From the NCBI GenBank assembly GCA_020639135.1, contig JACKHE010000001.1, positions 434,001-498,000 on the forward strand: 64,000 nt of DNA. The letters are read 5' to 3'. The position numbers and the translations under genes were made by a program. The notes under the pieces were generated by a model. That model did no database searches, had not been told where the DNA came from, and saw nothing but the letters and a program-made list of their open reading frames with translations. The stretch's first letter is position 1. The number at the start of each line of letters is the position of its first letter. The stretch comes from Phycisphaeraceae bacterium (GTDB lineage: Bacteria; Planctomycetota; Phycisphaerae; Phycisphaerales; UBA1924). Below are positions 45,984-54,306 of the stretch, in pieces.

Positions 45984-46663
45984 TGACGCCGGCGAGGGCC
46001 GGCGCGGCTCGGGAGGAACTGTCGTGGGTGAATCGGCTCGCGGGCCGGTTCGTGGTCTTCGAGGGCCCCGACGGGAGCGGCAAGACGACGCAGTACCGCC
46101 GGTTCGCCGACCTGGCGCGCGCGCGGGGGCTGACGGTGTGCGAGGTGCGCGAGCCTGGCGGGACGGCGATCAGCGAGCGCATCCGCGACGTGCTGCTGGA
46201 CGTGAATCACGACGAGATGAGCGTGCGGTGCGAGACGCTGCTGTACATGGCGAGCCGGGCGCAGCTGGTGGCGGAGCGGATCGTCCCGGCGCTAAGGAAG
46301 AACGAGCTGGTGCTTGCGGACCGGTTCGTGTCGAGCACGCTGGCGTACCAGGGGGCCGCGGGCGGGATGAGCGAGACGGAGATCATGCACGTGGCGGAGG
46401 TCGCGTGCGGGGACGTGTGGCCCGACCTGGTGGTGATCTTCGATGTCGATGAGCAGACGGCGGCGCACCGGATGGGGCTGCTGCTGGACCGGATGGAGGC
46501 GAAGGGGGCGGCGTTCCACCAGCGGGTGCGCGCGGGGTACAAGGCGCAGGCGGAGCGGGAGCCGGGGCGGCACCTGCTGATCGACGCACGGCCCGGGGAG
46601 GACGCGGTGGAGCGGGAGTTTCTGCGGGAGCTTGAGGGGTGGGTGGGGGAGCGGCTGGGATAA
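45959..46663 (+). CDS. tmk: Thymidylate kinase
   Basis: 234 residues; phosphorylates dTMP to dTDP. The P-loop is FEGPDGSGKTTQ (35-45), followed by REPGGTAISERIR and the DRF motif ADRFVSSTLAYQG. The lid has a short DRMEAKGAAFHQRV. The ATG at 45959 is favoured because GGAGGGG lies 5 bases upstream, although it starts 25 bases inside cysS; the ATG at 45983 (TGATG overlap with the cysS stop) would also give a complete kinase. Its co-orientation with cysS suggests one operon of housekeeping genes. Confidence 0.94.
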   Translation: MGTEGVAVMTPARAGAAREELSWVNRLAGRFVVFEGPDGSGKTTQYRRFADLARARGLTVCEVREPGGTAISERIRDVLLDVNHDEMSVRCETLLYMASRAQLVAERIVPALRKNELVLADRFVSSTLAYQGAAGGMSETEIMHVAEVACGDVWPDLVVIFDVDEQTAAHRMGLLLDRMEAKGAAFHQRVRAGYKAQAEREPGRHLLIDARPGEDAVEREFLRELEGWVGERLG

Positions 46664-46666
46664 GAT
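46661..46666 (+). promoter_or_regulatory. -10 hexamer TAAGAT before the 46673 gene
   Basis: TAAGAT overlaps the tmk stop codon and ends 6 bases before the GTG at 46673, which has no ribosome site. It fits the recurring leaderless pattern of the window. Confidence 0.35.
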
Positions 46667-46672
46667 CCCGGC

Positions 46673-47371
46673 GTGGACACACGGCTGCGGAGGGTGGCGC
46701 TCGGGGCGAGATTGCTGTCGATCGGCTGCTTCGCGGTCCTTGCGATGTCCCTTGTCCTGATGATCAACACGATCATCTCAATGATCACCGGGTACTCGGT
46801 CATCGATGCGTTCCCGGCAATCCCCGGCGCCGTGTTGGGCGACCTGATCGTTGTGGCGCTGACGCTGATGATGGCGCTGGGCGCCTGGCTGGTGACGACC
46901 GGTGATGAACGCATCCGATCGATGGCGCTGGTCAACATCGGACGGCTGCTGGCCCGGGGGTTCTCTGTTCTGTTCGTCCTGCTCATCGCGCTGATGCTCG
47001 CGAACGAGATACTGTCTGCGATGTCCCGGGCTCCGCTTTTTCCGGTTCAATCAGAATCCGGTGCGGCAATGTTCGACGTGTTGTTCCTGGTGTTCGCGGC
47101 GCCGTGGGCCGGGTTCACGGCGCTGCACGTGGTGTGGCTGCGGTGCGAGCTTGGTCAGACGGGGCGTGACAAGGCGCGGCGCGATGGTCTGCTGTTGGTT
47201 CTGGGTGGGTTGGGCGTGGTGGGCCTGATGTTCATGGAGGCCGGGGTCTGGGGGCTGAGCGCGAGCGGCGCTCTGGTTCTTGATGCGATCTTCAACCTGA
47301 TGATGCTGGTTTCGATCTTTGTGGCGTTTGCGGTGGTGATCCGGTTGTCGCGGGGGTTGAAGCCCGGTTGA
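46673..47371 (+). CDS. Multi-pass membrane protein of unknown function
   Basis: 232 residues from GTG. Six or so hydrophobic helices are visible (for example CFAVLAMSLVLMINTIISMI, LIVVALTLMMALGAWLV, GFSVLFVLLIALMLA, LLLVLGGLGVVGLMFMEAGV and LMMLVSIFVAFAVVIRL). There is no recognisable transporter motif. Codon use matches the genome. The gene follows tmk by 9 bases but has its own -10-like element. The start has no alternative ATG nearby. Confidence 0.72.
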   Translation: MDTRLRRVALGARLLSIGCFAVLAMSLVLMINTIISMITGYSVIDAFPAIPGAVLGDLIVVALTLMMALGAWLVTTGDERIRSMALVNIGRLLARGFSVLFVLLIALMLANEILSAMSRAPLFPVQSESGAAMFDVLFLVFAAPWAGFTALHVVWLRCELGQTGRDKARRDGLLLVLGGLGVVGLMFMEAGVWGLSASGALVLDAIFNLMMLVSIFVAFAVVIRLSRGLKPG

Positions 47372-47372
47372 T

Positions 47373-47458
47373 CGTGGAAACAATCGTTTCGCGATTGTTA
47401 CCACGGCGCCCTGCGATCATTCGCGGCATCCGCCTGCGGCGGATACCACGGCACCGGT
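47373..47458 (+). repeat. Two family E repeats in tandem
   Basis: First (47373-47411): GTGGAAACAATCGTTTCGCG, then ATTGTTACCACGGCGCCC. Second (47421-47458): GCATCCGCCTGCGGCGGATA, then CCACGGCACCGG. The hairpin stems differ but both end in CCACGGC(A/G)CC. They lie between convergent genes. Confidence 0.78.
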
Positions 47459-47475
47459 TCTGAACGTCTTCCTGA

Positions 47476-48573
47476 TCAGGCGAGCTCGTTGGCGTCCTGG
47501 AGGAATGCGTTGATGTCGTCGGGGGTGGTGTCGAAGCTGCACATGAGGCGGGCGAGGCGGTTGCGTTGGGGGCCGAAGCAGTAGTAGCCGTGGCCCCGGG
47601 CGGTGAGCTGTTCGTGCTGGCGCTGGGTGAGGGTGACGAAGACGGCGTTGGATTCGACGGGGTGCTCGATGCGGTAGCCGAGGGCGGTCAGGCCCTTGGC
47701 GAGGTGGGCGGCCAGGCCGTTGGCGGTGGCGGCGTGGCGGACCCAGGCGCCGGATTCGAGCATCGCGACGAATGGCGCGGTGACGAAGCGGTGCTTGCTG
47801 AGGAGGTGGCCGGTTCCCTTGCGCAGGTAGGGGAAGGCGCGGACGGCGCGGTCGAAGCGGCCGTCCTTCGTGTTGAACTCGTTGGGGAAGAAGACGACGG
47901 CCTCGCCGAGCGCCATGCCCGCTTTCGTGCCGCCCAGGGAGAGGGCGTCGAGCCCGGCTTCGGAGGTCATCGCGCGGCAGATGTCGGCGGGCTTGGCGCC
48001 GGTGGTGGTCGTCAGGTGCGCGACGGCGTTGGCGAAGCGGGCGCCGTCGATGTGGACGATGCGGTCCAGGCGGTGCGCGGCGTCGCAGAGGTCGCGGACT
48101 TCTTCGGGTGTGTAGGTCGTGCCGAACTCGGTGGCGTTGGAGATGGTCAGCGCGCCGGGGGCGGGCTGGTGGACGTCGCCGCGGGAGGCGTCGGCGGCGC
48201 GCTCGACGTCTTCGGGTGTGATCTTGCTGGGGGAGTCGCCGGCGGGGTGGATGGGGACGGTGCGGCAGCCGGTGAAGCGTTCGGGGGCGGTGGATTCGTC
48301 CTCGGCCCAGTGGGCCTCGTGGTGACAGAGGACGGCTTGCCAGGGTTCGGTGAGCGCGGCGATCGCGAGGGTGTTGGCGGCGGTGCCGGTGGCGACGAAG
48401 AACACCTCGGCGTCGGAGCCGAAGAGGGTGCGGATGGCGGCGACGGCGCGCGCGGTGTATTGGTCATCGCCGTAGCCGACGGTGTGGTCGGTGGCGCAGG
48501 CGATGAGTGCGTGTGCGGCCTGGGGGCAGAGGCCGGCGTTGTTGTCGGAGCGGAGGGAGCGGGGGGACGGCAT
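47476..48573 (-). CDS. ltaE: Low-specificity L-threonine aldolase-type PLP lyase
   Basis: 365 residues from the ATG at 48573 (PSPRSLRSDNNAGL); longer readings run through repeat DNA. A fold-type I PLP enzyme: PLP-binding HIDGAR (Asp near 176) and the Schiff-base lysine in SLGGTKAG (about Lys217). Threonine aldolases cleave threonine or allo-threonine to glycine and acetaldehyde. The region FFVATGTAANTLAIAAL is typical. A -10 hexamer TACAGT lies 6 bases before the ATG, so the transcript is probably leaderless. Confidence 0.92.
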   Translation of the reverse strand: MPSPRSLRSDNNAGLCPQAAHALIACATDHTVGYGDDQYTARAVAAIRTLFGSDAEVFFVATGTAANTLAIAALTEPWQAVLCHHEAHWAEDESTAPERFTGCRTVPIHPAGDSPSKITPEDVERAADASRGDVHQPAPGALTISNATEFGTTYTPEEVRDLCDAAHRLDRIVHIDGARFANAVAHLTTTTGAKPADICRAMTSEAGLDALSLGGTKAGMALGEAVVFFPNEFNTKDGRFDRAVRAFPYLRKGTGHLLSKHRFVTAPFVAMLESGAWVRHAATANGLAAHLAKGLTALGYRIEHPVESNAVFVTLTQRQHEQLTARGHGYYCFGPQRNRLARLMCSFDTTPDDINAFLQDANELA

Positions 48574-48579
48574 GGGCGC

Positions 48580-48585
48580 ACTGTA
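48580..48585 (-). promoter_or_regulatory. -10 hexamer TACAGT, likely leaderless start of ltaE
   Basis: On the minus strand TACAGT is followed by GCGCCC and the ATG at 48573, with no ribosome site. Confidence 0.4.
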
Positions 48586-48598
48586 CCTGTGCGCGATC

Positions 48599-48675
48599 GA
48601 TCCTGGGATTCGCGGGGGGTTATCCCGGGTGTCGATTTGGATTCTGGGATTCGCTGCGCCCATCCCAGGCGTGGG
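48599..48675 (+). repeat. Two family A repeats in tandem
   Basis: First: GATCCTGGGATTCGC, then TTATCCCGGGTGTCG (48599-48634). Second: GATTCTGGGATTCGCTGCGC, then CCATCCCAGGCGTGGG (48640-48675). The second has a matched change in both arms (CTGGGAT with ATCCCAG). Confidence 0.8.
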
Positions 48676-48681
48676 GGACGG

Positions 48682-50322
48682 TCAGTTGGACCAGCCGAAG
48701 TTGCCGATGAGGATGCCGAGGTCGGCGGTGTCGGTGACGCCGTCCATGTTGATGTCGCCGTGTTGCATGGCGCTGAGCATGGCGGCGTCGTGCTCGCCGA
48801 CGACGTGGTCGCTGGTCATGGGGCCGGATGAATCGGCGTGCGGCGGGGCGAGCCTGAAGCAGAGGGTGTAGCAGCCGTAGTCGATGTCGGTGGGGGGGAG
48901 GATGCAGTCGGGGACATCGCGGCTGTCGGCGGCGCCCAGGTCGAGGCCGGACCAGAGGAGCCTGCTGCGCTGGTCCTCGCCGGCGATGACGAAGTTCGCG
49001 CGGCCCAGGTAGTCGGCGATGATGAGCAGTTCCTCGTAGCCGGTGGCTGGGCTGTACTCGTTGGAGTCCCAGATGATCCAGCAGCTCTTGTCAACCCAGG
49101 CCATGACGGTGTCGGTGGGCTCGCACTCGCAGTTGAGTCCGCCGACCTGAGTGATGTAGTAGTCGCAGAAGGGTGTGAGGCCTTCGAGATGGAAGACGTC
49201 CTGGTCGGGGAGGGCGGGGATGGCGCCGGTGGTGTTGTCGATGTTGATGTTTGCGAGGACTGCGGCGGCGGGGACGGTGAAGTTGATGTGGAAGGCCTCG
49301 GCGCCGGTTTTGAAGCGGTCGGTGTAGGTCTCGGTGGCGATGACCTGAGCGGAGCCGTTGTAGAACTGGACGATGAGGGTGAACTCGCCGAACTGCTCGT
49401 GGGGTGCGTTCTGGAAGAACCCGTTGAAGACGCCGTCGAGGCCGTCGGGTCGGCCGGTGACGCCGATGCGGAGCGAGCGGGATCCGTCGCCGTTGTCGAT
49501 GAAGCCGTTGGAGCCGTTGATGTTGAAGAGGCCGGAGGCCCAGCCGTTGCCGAGGGTGGAGCTGTTGTCGTCGGCGTTGATGATGGCGTTCAGCTTGTTG
49601 AAGAGGACGAGGTAGGTGTCGGGCTGGCAGTCGGGGTAGTCGCGCTTTTCGAGCGACCCGATGAGACAGATGCCGTCGTGGGGGAAGAGGGTCTGCGTGG
49701 GCGGGCACCAGGCGTTGACCTCGGCGTCGCAGTCGGAGAGGTCCTCCATGAGGATGTCGGGGATGACGGGGGCCTGCCGCTCGACGGTGATTTCGATGTC
49801 GTAGGCGCCGGAGAAGGTCTCGACGCGGCCGAAGCCGGCGGCGCGGTGCCCGGGATCGCCGTTGTCGAAGCCGTCGAGGTCGGAGTCGCACAGGAGCCCG
49901 ACGCCGATGAAGATGGGGCCGCCTTCCGTCGGGGAGAATGTCATGGCGGGGCGCTGTCCGTCGGTGGGGGCGCTGACAAGATCGGCGCTGGGCGTGTAGG
50001 CGTGGAGGCGGAGGTTGAGCTGCGCGTCGTTGGCGGGGCCGTTGCTGTCGGGCTGGATGCGCGCGAGCGTGACGGTGACGACGTCGCCGGCGAGCGCGTC
50101 GATCATGAAGAAGTCCACGTCGAGATGATCGGGGGATGCGACGAGCTCGGCGCTGGTGGTCAGGCGCTGGCCGATCTCGGGGAAGAGCATCTCGGCGCCG
50201 GGCATGGCGTCGTTTGCGGGGTCGTTGTCGGTCGCGGCGATCGCGGGCGCCGCGAGGCACAGCGATGATGCGAACAGTACAGCGCGGGCGTGGCAGCGCC
50301 GGGAACGGGCACAGATCGGCAT
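48682..50322 (-). CDS. Secreted protein with C-terminal dockerin-like tag
   Basis: 546 residues; a GGAGGAG site lies a few bases before the ATG, and a signal peptide (AVLFASSLCLAAPAIAA) follows. The middle contains beta-rich extracytoplasmic sequence with DSDLDGFDNGDPGH calcium-like loops and several cysteines (for example CDAEVNAWC). No catalytic motif is recognised. The C-terminus is one EF-hand-like pair ending GDINMDGVTDTADLGILIG, the same tag as on the 25708-29298 protein. It is probably an exported surface or structural protein. Confidence 0.8.
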   Translation of the reverse strand: MPICARSRRCHARAVLFASSLCLAAPAIAATDNDPANDAMPGAEMLFPEIGQRLTTSAELVASPDHLDVDFFMIDALAGDVVTVTLARIQPDSNGPANDAQLNLRLHAYTPSADLVSAPTDGQRPAMTFSPTEGGPIFIGVGLLCDSDLDGFDNGDPGHRAAGFGRVETFSGAYDIEITVERQAPVIPDILMEDLSDCDAEVNAWCPPTQTLFPHDGICLIGSLEKRDYPDCQPDTYLVLFNKLNAIINADDNSSTLGNGWASGLFNINGSNGFIDNGDGSRSLRIGVTGRPDGLDGVFNGFFQNAPHEQFGEFTLIVQFYNGSAQVIATETYTDRFKTGAEAFHINFTVPAAAVLANINIDNTTGAIPALPDQDVFHLEGLTPFCDYYITQVGGLNCECEPTDTVMAWVDKSCWIIWDSNEYSPATGYEELLIIADYLGRANFVIAGEDQRSRLLWSGLDLGAADSRDVPDCILPPTDIDYGCYTLCFRLAPPHADSSGPMTSDHVVGEHDAAMLSAMQHGDINMDGVTDTADLGILIGNFGWSN

Positions 50323-50527
50323 TGGATACGCTCCTCCCAGAGCGGACCGGCGTTGTCGCGCCGGATCTCGTCGTCTGTAGTTTTACCGGACGGCAAGGCG
50401 CCTTGGCAAGGGGATTTACGCCGGAATCGCGGATCGTTTCGGACGGCGCGCGTGGTCCGATAATGCGTGCCTTGGCGGCGGCGTCCGGGGCGTGCAGGCG
50501 CGACCGCGGATCACCGATGGAAGAGGC

Positions 50528-50935
50528 ATGCGAAACCGTTCTTCGGTTGCCGGCCGACGGGTTGTGTGCGGCGCGATGCTCTGCGCCGCGGCGCTGCTGG
50601 CCGGCGGGTGCCGGGGCAAGGCGATGACGGAAGCGGAGGCGAAGCGGGACTTCGTGCGCCAGATCGTCAGCGGCGGGTTCGTGAAGATGACGGACGTGAA
50701 GGCGAAGGCGTACGACCCGACGACGCTGGATCTGATCGATGTCGAGATCAGCGATCGCGACCGGATCATCCGCGCGGCGCGCGCGGAGGTGCTCATCAGC
50801 CGGGAGAACGACACGGTGTCGCTGCGGCTGATCGACGTGGTCGCGGCGGACGCGACGCCGGGCGTGGAGGGGATCGTGTCGATGGCGACGCTGACGACGG
50901 ACCCGGTGAAGCTGGGCTACGACGTCATCGATTGA
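50528..50935 (+). CDS. Small lipoprotein
   Basis: 135 residues from ATG 50528 (GAAGAGG just upstream; an upstream GTG at 50492 would precede the signal peptide). The type II signal ends in a clear lipobox, LLAGGC. The mature part is a small alpha/beta domain (FVRQIVSGGFVKMTDVKAKA, EISDRDRIIRAARAEVLIS) with no recognised family. GATAAT near 50459 may be its -10. Confidence 0.75.
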   Translation: MRNRSSVAGRRVVCGAMLCAAALLAGGCRGKAMTEAEAKRDFVRQIVSGGFVKMTDVKAKAYDPTTLDLIDVEISDRDRIIRAARAEVLISRENDTVSLRLIDVVAADATPGVEGIVSMATLTTDPVKLGYDVID

Positions 50936-50960
50936 CGGCGGCGGGCCCGCTGCGCACGAA

Positions 50961-50996
50961 AAGCCCGGGATTCGCGGCGCTCATCCCGGGCGTTGG
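50961..50996 (+). repeat. Family A palindromic repeat
   Basis: AAGCCCGGGATTCGC, then GCTCATCCCGGGCGTTGG, between the lipoprotein and the convergent Gly/Gln-rich gene. Confidence 0.75.
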
Positions 50997-51019
50997 CGTT
51001 CGTGTGATTCAGAGTTCAC

Positions 51020-52102
51020 TCAGATCTGATCGGTGTCCGCGGGGGGCTGGGGCTGGTTCTCCAGGCGGTCGAGGAGCATGTTCAGTCGCTCGAGGGCCTG
51101 CTCCTGCTGCTCGGGCGGGAGCTGCTCGATGCGCTGCATCACGCGCTCGCGGAACTGCTCGGGCGTGACGCCCTCGGGGAGCCCGCGGCGGGGCCTGTCC
51201 TGATCGCGGGAGCCGCGGCGTCCGCGCGCGGCGCCTTCGTTGCGCTGCTGGCGCGCTCCGTCTCGGTCGAGGCGTCGCATCTCAAGGCGGGCCTGCGCAT
51301 CCTCGCGCTGTCGCTGCATCTGCGTATCGACGAAGGCCTGCTGCTGGGGCGTGAGGACTTCCCAGATCTGCGCCTGCTGCGGCTCGGGGCTGGGGCGCGT
51401 TTCGAGCAGGGCGCGGAGCCTGGCCTTGGCGTCCTCGTCGAGCAGCGGCTGGCCGGGGCCTTGCGCGGGGCCCTGCCTGAGGCCCTGACCGGGGCCGGCG
51501 CCTTGTCCAAGGCCCTGACCCTGACCCTGACCTTGCCCCTGACCCTGTCCCGGGCCGGCGCCCTGGGCTCTGCCGTTGAGTCGTTGGCCTCTGCCGGGCG
51601 CGTCGATGCGTCCGTCGAGGGGCTGGCCGGCGCGGTCGGGCCTAGCGCCGCGGTTTGCTCGGGAGGCGGCGCGGTTGCCTCGGGGCTGGTCGCCTCGGCG
51701 GAAGTCGCCGCGGAGGTCACGGATCTCGTCGCGGTGTTCGGCGCGCCAGGCCTCGGCGGCTTGCTCGTGCTCGCGGATCATGACCTCGATGACGGCGCGC
51801 TGGCCGTCGTTGAGATTGAGCGCGGGGTCGGTGTCGGGTGCGTCGAGCGCGCGGACGGCGTGGACGAAGGCGAGTAGCGGGATGGGCCGCTCGTCGGGGA
51901 TGGCTTCGGGCCCGCCGGCCATGGGGCGTTCGGCGAATGCGTCGCTGGAGCCGGGGACGTGGGTGTCGGCGGTCGCGGGGCCGCGGAGGAGGTTGGTGTC
52001 ATTCTCCGGGGGCGCTGCGAGCGCGAGGCCCGCGATGGCGGCGCACGCGGCCGCGGCGGCGAGGAGTGTGCGTTTCGGGAGGTTGGTTGTCGTGACTGTC
52101 AT
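51020..52102 (-). CDS. Secreted Gly/Gln-repeat protein with LTXXQ-like C-terminus
   Basis: 360 residues from the ATG at 52102 (GGAG 8 bases upstream), with a signal peptide (LLAAAAACAAIAGLALAAP); the 69-residue upstream extension was rejected. The centre is a Gly-Gln tract (about 51440-51560) of the form GQGQGQGQGQGLGQGAGPGQ. The second half has LTPQQQAFVDTQMQRQRED and LPEGVTPEQFRERVMQRIEQ, reminiscent of Spy/LTXXQ periplasmic chaperone-like helices. It is Arg-rich overall. A role in envelope stress is a guess. The tract would be prone to length change. Confidence 0.7.
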   Translation of the reverse strand: MTVTTTNLPKRTLLAAAAACAAIAGLALAAPPENDTNLLRGPATADTHVPGSSDAFAERPMAGGPEAIPDERPIPLLAFVHAVRALDAPDTDPALNLNDGQRAVIEVMIREHEQAAEAWRAEHRDEIRDLRGDFRRGDQPRGNRAASRANRGARPDRAGQPLDGRIDAPGRGQRLNGRAQGAGPGQGQGQGQGQGQGLGQGAGPGQGLRQGPAQGPGQPLLDEDAKARLRALLETRPSPEPQQAQIWEVLTPQQQAFVDTQMQRQREDAQARLEMRRLDRDGARQQRNEGAARGRRGSRDQDRPRRGLPEGVTPEQFRERVMQRIEQLPPEQQEQALERLNMLLDRLENQPQPPADTDQI

Positions 52103-52290
52103 GGTTGTTGCTCCGATCCGGCATTGTTGCCAGGGGGAGAACGCGGCGTCGGGGCGAATATTGCGGGCGGGGGGGCTGACTATGATCGGTCGGATCCGCT
52201 GCGGCGCCACGGCTGGTGGCGACCGGGCGTGTCCCGGCGTTTTTTCGGACGAAAACGGGCATCGGGCCTCAGCAAGGCGGGCGGGAGCGC

Positions 52291-53436
52291 ATGAACAAGG
52301 AGCAGGCACAGGCGGCGGTGGCTTCGGTGGTCGGCGCCGGGGCAGTGCGGAAGGTGGCCGCGTGCGACGGGATCGTCGCGTGCGAGGTCGCCGTCAAGAG
52401 CGGCGCGGACCGGGAGGCGCTGACGAAGCAGCTTCGCGTGGCGCTGTACCGCGCGGCGGCGGAGCACGGGGTGAAGATTGAGCGGGTGAACGCGACGTTC
52501 GTCGAGGACGCGGCTGGCGCGAGCGCGGGCGCGCCGGGTTCGGCGCCGGAACGATCGGCGCCCCCGGGCGCGGTCGGCGGCGCGCACAAGCAGGCGCCGG
52601 CGCCGAGTGCGCTGCCCAATGTTTCGCGGATCATCGCGGTGGGCGCGGGCAAGGGGGGCGTGGGCAAGTCCACGGTCGCGGTGAACATGGCGGTGGGTCT
52701 GGCGCGGAAGGGCCGGGCGGTTGGGCTGATGGACGGCGATATCTACGGGCCCTCACTCCCGACGATGCTGGGGCTGGGCGCGCTGGAGCCGCAGGTGCAC
52801 GAGGGGATGATCCAGCCTTTCAACGTGCACGGCGTCAAGGCGGTGACGATCGGGAAGCTGGTCGAGCCGGAGAAGCCGCTGATCTGGCGGGGGCCGATGG
52901 CGCACGGGGCGTTCAAGCAGCTGATCGAGCAGACGCGGTGGGGGGATCTGGACGACCTGGTGATCGACCTCCCGCCGGGGACGGGGGACGTGATGCTGAC
53001 GCTGGCGCAGACGCTTGCGGTGGACGGGGCGGTGGTGGTGTGCACGCCGCAGAAGGTGGCGCAGGACGACGCGGTGCGCGCGGTGCGGATGTTCCAGACG
53101 CTGGGCGTGGAGGTGATCGGCGTCGTGGAGAACATGAGCTACTTCATCGGGGACGACGGGAAGGAGTACGACATTTTCGGCCGGGGCGGCGCCGAGCGGA
53201 TGGCGCAGCGGCTGGGGGTCCCGTTCCTGGGCGCCGTGCCGATCAACATGGCGCTGCGCGAGCACAGCGACAGCGGGGACCCGACGGCGAACTTCGACAC
53301 CAATGGGACGTCGGGCGGGACGTCGGGCGGGAAGCTGCGCGAGGAGCTGGAGCGGGTGGTGGAGCAACTGGACAAGCAGGCGGCGCTGGCGTCGATGCGG
53401 AAGAAGGATCGGGCGCCGGAGCTTTCGATCAGTTGA
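52291..53436 (+). CDS. Mrp/NBP35-family P-loop ATPase lacking the CXXC motif
   Basis: 381 residues from ATG 52291, with GCGGGAG just upstream. The N-terminal 85 residues are a DUF59-like domain (KEQAQAAVASVVGAGAV). A linker rich in Ala and Pro follows, then the deviant Walker A GKGGVGKST (120-128), the switch DGDIYGPSLPTMLGL and DLPPGTGDVMLTLAQ. Mrp/ApbC proteins bind and transfer [4Fe-4S] clusters through a CXXC motif after VENMSYF; here that segment reads FIGDDGKEYDIFG with no cysteine. The ATPase fold is therefore intact but the cluster-binding site is missing, or other ligands are used. Confidence 0.92.
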   Translation: MNKEQAQAAVASVVGAGAVRKVAACDGIVACEVAVKSGADREALTKQLRVALYRAAAEHGVKIERVNATFVEDAAGASAGAPGSAPERSAPPGAVGGAHKQAPAPSALPNVSRIIAVGAGKGGVGKSTVAVNMAVGLARKGRAVGLMDGDIYGPSLPTMLGLGALEPQVHEGMIQPFNVHGVKAVTIGKLVEPEKPLIWRGPMAHGAFKQLIEQTRWGDLDDLVIDLPPGTGDVMLTLAQTLAVDGAVVVCTPQKVAQDDAVRAVRMFQTLGVEVIGVVENMSYFIGDDGKEYDIFGRGGAERMAQRLGVPFLGAVPINMALREHSDSGDPTANFDTNGTSGGTSGGKLREELERVVEQLDKQAALASMRKKDRAPELSIS

Positions 53437-53446
53437 GTTGAAAACG

Positions 53447-53479
53447 GCGCGGCATGGCTGCGCCATTCCACGGCGCCGG
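53447..53479 (+). repeat. Family E repeat (GGCATGGC subtype)
   Basis: GCGGCATGGCTGCGCCATTC, then CACGGCGCCGG; the arms ATGGC/GCCAT are followed by the constant CCACGGC tail. Confidence 0.7.
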
Positions 53480-53497
53480 ATTATCTCGGCGACCGGG

Positions 53498-53851
53498 CTA
53501 CTCGATGTGGCGCATGACGTTGATCGTTACGCCGTTGGGGTCTTTCACGAAGAAGCGGCGGACGCCCCAGGGTTCGTTGGTGAGGGGGTACACGATCTCG
53601 GCGCCGGCGGCGGTTGCTGTGGCGTGGATGGCGTCGGGGTCGGCGACCTCGATGGAGATGGCGCCGTTGGCGTTGGCCGCGGCGTCGCCCCGGATGAGCT
53701 GGATCTGCGCGGTGGGGTTGCTGGGGGAAGCGAGGCAGACGTACCAGCCCATGTCCATGGCGATGTTGAAGCCGAAGAGATCGGTGTAGAAGTCGCGGGT
53801 CGCTTCGATCCTGTCGGTCGTGATGTCGGGGACGACGCGGCGGATGTTCAT
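53498..53851 (-). CDS. VOC-family protein
   Basis: 117 residues, one VOC module (PDITTDRIEATRDFYTDLFG, then PWGVRRFFVKDPNGVTINVM). GGGAG lies about 9 bases before the ATG. It is 15 bases from the next VOC gene in the same direction. The two are probably one operon and may be related in function, but the sequences are only distantly alike. Substrate unknown. Confidence 0.88.
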   Translation of the reverse strand: MNIRRVVPDITTDRIEATRDFYTDLFGFNIAMDMGWYVCLASPSNPTAQIQLIRGDAAANANGAISIEVADPDAIHATATAAGAEIVYPLTNEPWGVRRFFVKDPNGVTINVMRHIE

Positions 53852-53866
53852 GAATGCAGCTCCCGG

Positions 53867-54235
53867 TCAGTCGGCGGGGTCGGACCACACGGCGAACTCG
53901 TTGCCGCTGGGTTCGAGGAAGTGGAAGCGGCGGCCTCCGGGGAAGTCGAAGATGGGCTTGATGACCCTGCCGCCGGCGGCTTTGACGTCGCGGAGGGTCC
54001 GCTCGATGTCGCTTGAGTAGAAGACGATCAGGGCGGCGCCGAGGGCCTGGCGGGAGGCCTTGTTGGTGTCGTCGATGCGGAAGAAACCGACGTCGATCTC
54101 GCCGCCCTCGCGGGCGCAGTAGTCGGGGCCGAAGTCGGTGAAGGACCAGTTGAAGACTTTGGAGAAGAAGGCCTTCGTGGCGCCGGGGTCGGCGGCGGGG
54201 AGTTCGAGGTAGTTGATGGTGTGGTGGGTGGGCAT
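53867..54235 (-). CDS. VOC-family protein
   Basis: 122 residues of the subgroup starting HHTINYLELPAADPGATKAF, with FFSKVFNWSFTDFGPDYCAR and the closing FHFLEPSGNEFAVWS. The family binds metal and small molecules; the function here is not known. It is the first of the two VOC genes on the minus strand. A family E hairpin lies just upstream (54263-54302). Confidence 0.88.
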   Translation of the reverse strand: MPTHHTINYLELPAADPGATKAFFSKVFNWSFTDFGPDYCAREGGEIDVGFFRIDDTNKASRQALGAALIVFYSSDIERTLRDVKAAGGRVIKPIFDFPGGRRFHFLEPSGNEFAVWSDPAD

Positions 54236-54262
54236 TGGATTGAGCTCGCTTCTTACTCTCGT

Positions 54263-54302
54263 CGTGGTAATAATCGCTTCGCGATTATTACCACGGCACC
54301 CG
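54263..54302 (+). repeat. Family E repeat, perfect arms
   Basis: CGTGGTAATAATCGCTTCGC, then GATTATTACCACGGCACCCG. The arms GTGGTAATAATCGC and GCGATTATTACCAC are fully complementary, so this is the best-preserved copy. Confidence 0.85.
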
Positions 54303-54306
54303 ATCT

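Noticed and set aside
47566..50268. Long plus-strand open frames opposite the threonine aldolase and the tagged secreted protein
   Set aside because: They are Gly/Val/Glu-rich antisense frames produced by high GC. The minus-strand frames carry the family motifs and a signal peptide.
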